Assembly (NCBI GenBank): GCA_017643325.1
Contig: JAEPNS010000160.1
Location: forward strand, 1 to 7,453
Reading direction: 5' to 3'
DNA: 7,453 nt
Source of the DNA: Alphaproteobacteria bacterium
GTDB taxonomy: Bacteria > Pseudomonadota > Alphaproteobacteria > UBA6615
Below are positions 6,029-7,453 of the stretch, one piece after another. Under the pieces are notes generated by a model, which made no database searches, was not told the DNA's origin, and saw only the letters and a program-made list of their open reading frames with translations. How positions within the stretch are numbered: the stretch's first letter is position 1; each line of letters begins with the position of its first letter. The position numbers were made by a program, and so were the translations under genes.

Positions 6029-7453
6029 TCAGGTTCGCGCGCGCCGGTCCCAGAGCTGGAACATGAGAACGGCCCACAGGGCGTTCTGCAGATTGCGCCG
6101 GCCGGACAGGTGGTCGGCCCATGCGTCGCGAACCGGGCGGGTGGCGAGCATCCCGGAGTTCGACAGCGCCGGCTCGCTCAGCAGGTCCTCCGCCCAGTCG
6201 CGCAGCGGGCCCCGCAGCCAGTCCCCGACCGGCACCGCGAAGCCCGACTTCGGGCGCGCGAACAGGTCCCGTGGCACATGTTTTTCCAGGAGCCGGCGCA
6301 AGGGCTGCTTTGTCCTGTTCCCGGCGAGCAGGTCCGCGCGCGGGAGGCGCCAGGCATGTTCCACCACGCGGTGGTCGAGCAGCGGGACGCGCACTTCCAG
6401 CGCGTGCGCCATGCTGGCGCGGTCGACCTTGGTCAGGATGTCGTCGGGCAGGTAGGTCTGGGTGTCGGCAAGCTGGAGTCGTGCCGCCGGGTCCTGCAGC
6501 GCCGCGTCAAACCGGATGTTGCCTGTCTCCGCCGCGGACCGCATGGCGGCGGGCCGGTCCGTCGGCCAGAAGGAAATCGCCCGCAGATATGCTGTCTCGA
6601 GGTCCGGTGCGGCGATGGCGTCCGCGACCTTCCAGATCTTGTCGCCGAACTGCGGCGGCGTGCGCGCGGGCAGGGCGCGTGCGAGGCCGTCCCAGGCCGT
6701 CGGCGACAGGAACCGCAGGGCCGACGCCGCGCCCCGGCGCAGCGGGCCGGGCCAGCGGCCCGCCCGCGCGACGATGCCGGGCAGCGCAAGGTAGCGGTTG
6801 TAGCCCGCGAAGACCTCGTCGCCACCGTCGCCGGACAGCGCCACGGTGACGTGTTCGCGGGTCAGGCGCGACAGGACGAAGGTGGGGATCTGGGATGAGT
6901 CCGCGAACGGCTCGCCATAGACGTCGGGCATCTGCGTGACGACGTCAATGGTCTCCTGCGCGGTGACGGTCAGTTCGGTGTGGTCGGTGCCGAGGTGCCG
7001 GGCGATGGCGGCGGCGTCGCCTGATTCGTCATAGCCGAACGCGGGAAACCCGATCGAGAACGTCCGCACGGGCGAAGCGCTGGCGGCCTGCATCAGCGCG
7101 ACGACGCAGGACGAATCGATTCCGCCGGACAGCCAGCCCCCCAGCGGCACGTCGGAGACCAGCCGGTCGGCCACGGCCTGTTCGAGGAGCCGCTCGGTTT
7201 CCGCCTGCACCTGCGGGTCGCCGTCCGGGAACAGGTCGGCCTGCCCGCCGCGCGCCACGGCGGCCGCGTCCCAGTAGCTCTCGATGTGCGGGGACCCGGA
7301 CGGTCCGACCACCAGCAGGTGCCCCGGCGCGAGCTTGTGCGCCTCGGCGTAGATCGTGGCCGGGGCCGGGATGCACCCGTGGCGGAGATACGCCGCGACG
7401 GCCCCGGGGCTGCGCGAGAGGTCGACCAGCCCGGATCGGGCGATCGGGGCGAG
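6029..7453 (-). CDS. Asparagine synthase-like glutamine amidotransferase (AsnB family), lacking its N-terminus at the window edge
   Basis: The visible 474 residues hold the end of the N-terminal glutaminase region and the whole ATP-dependent synthetase domain; about 150 residues, including the catalytic Cys2, lie beyond the right edge. IPAPATIYAEAHKLAPGHLL (about residues 30-49 of the visible part) is the usual junction (IPAP.TI...KL.PGH). The PP-loop that binds ATP is LSGGIDSS (108-115), with LSGDGGDEVFAGYNRY (about 206-221) downstream; VDRASMAHALEVRVPLLDH follows, then the C-terminal WLRGPLRDWAEDLL and NLQNALWAVLMFQLW, so the C-terminus is complete. The family moves ammonia from glutamine to a carboxylate activated as the acyl-AMP. 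In glycan loci, homologues such as Pseudomonas WbpS are thought to amidate sugar acids, and that is the likely role here given its place as the first visible gene of the cluster. A true asparagine synthetase cannot be excluded. Confidence 0.93.
   Translation of the reverse strand, partial: LAPIARSGLVDLSRSPGAVAAYLRHGCIPAPATIYAEAHKLAPGHLLVVGPSGSPHIESYWDAAAVARGGQADLFPDGDPQVQAETERLLEQAVADRLVSDVPLGGWLSGGIDSSCVVALMQAASASPVRTFSIGFPAFGYDESGDAAAIARHLGTDHTELTVTAQETIDVVTQMPDVYGEPFADSSQIPTFVLSRLTREHVTVALSGDGGDEVFAGYNRYLALPGIVARAGRWPGPLRRGAASALRFLSPTAWDGLARALPARTPPQFGDKIWKVADAIAAPDLETAYLRAISFWPTDRPAAMRSAAETGNIRFDAALQDPAARLQLADTQTYLPDDILTKVDRASMAHALEVRVPLLDHRVVEHAWRLPRADLLAGNRTKQPLRRLLEKHVPRDLFARPKSGFAVPVGDWLRGPLRDWAEDLLSEPALSNSGMLATRPVRDAWADHLSGRRNLQNALWAVLMFQLWDRRART

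Noticed and set aside
4675..6898. Plus-strand open frames of 463 and 490 codons opposite the ligase/polymerase and amidotransferase genes
   Set aside because: Both are Arg-, Gln- and Glu-rich or Ser-, Arg- and Ala-rich without motifs, and lie antisense to genes with clear membrane topology or catalytic motifs.
1..7453. Search for CRISPR arrays, tRNA or rRNA genes, insertion sequences, attachment sites or a defence or other novel system
   Set aside because: No spaced direct repeats, transposase, integrase, RNA gene or unfamiliar operon was seen by eye; the genes are densely packed and all belong to known families.

Overview
The window is high-GC DNA with six genes packed end to end, all on the minus strand. 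Gene content, codon use and family resemblances suggest an alphaproteobacterium; this is an inference and I cannot name a genus. There are no rRNA or tRNA genes, mobile elements, CRISPR arrays or notable repeats. No gene-free stretch exceeds about 95 bases.

In the direction of transcription (right to left) the layout is as follows. (1) A glutamine-dependent asparagine synthase-like amidotransferase, cut by the right edge (7453 to 6029). (2) A multi-spanning O-antigen ligase/polymerase-type membrane protein (5973 to 4705). (3) A GT4-family glycosyltransferase (4715 to 3576), overlapping the previous gene by 11 bases. (4) A clear rho-independent terminator (3553 to 3523). (5) A WbpL/WecA-type polyprenyl-phosphate sugar-1-phosphate transferase with a TTG start (3482 to 2451). 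(6) A WbpM/FlaA1-type membrane-bound nucleotide-sugar 4,6-dehydratase (2384 to 468). (7) The first 128 codons of purH, a purine biosynthesis gene, cut by the left edge (384 to 1).

The first five genes fit together as part of a surface polysaccharide locus (O-antigen, capsule or exopolysaccharide). The dehydratase would make a 4-keto-6-deoxy-N-acetylhexosamine nucleotide sugar. The WbpL-like enzyme would load the first sugar onto undecaprenyl phosphate at the inner membrane. The GT4 enzyme would extend the chain, the Wzy/WaaL-like protein would polymerise or ligate it in the periplasm, and the amidotransferase probably amidates a sugar acid. The flippase, the 4-ketoreductase or aminotransferase, and other glycosyltransferases are not in this window. 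purH is a housekeeping boundary gene.

I see no sign of a truly new system. The points worth a second look are the terminator that splits the glycan genes into two transcription units, with weak promoter-like sequence overlapping it, and the lack of a visible terminator between the dehydratase and purH. Several very long antisense open frames look like by-products of GC-rich codon use.
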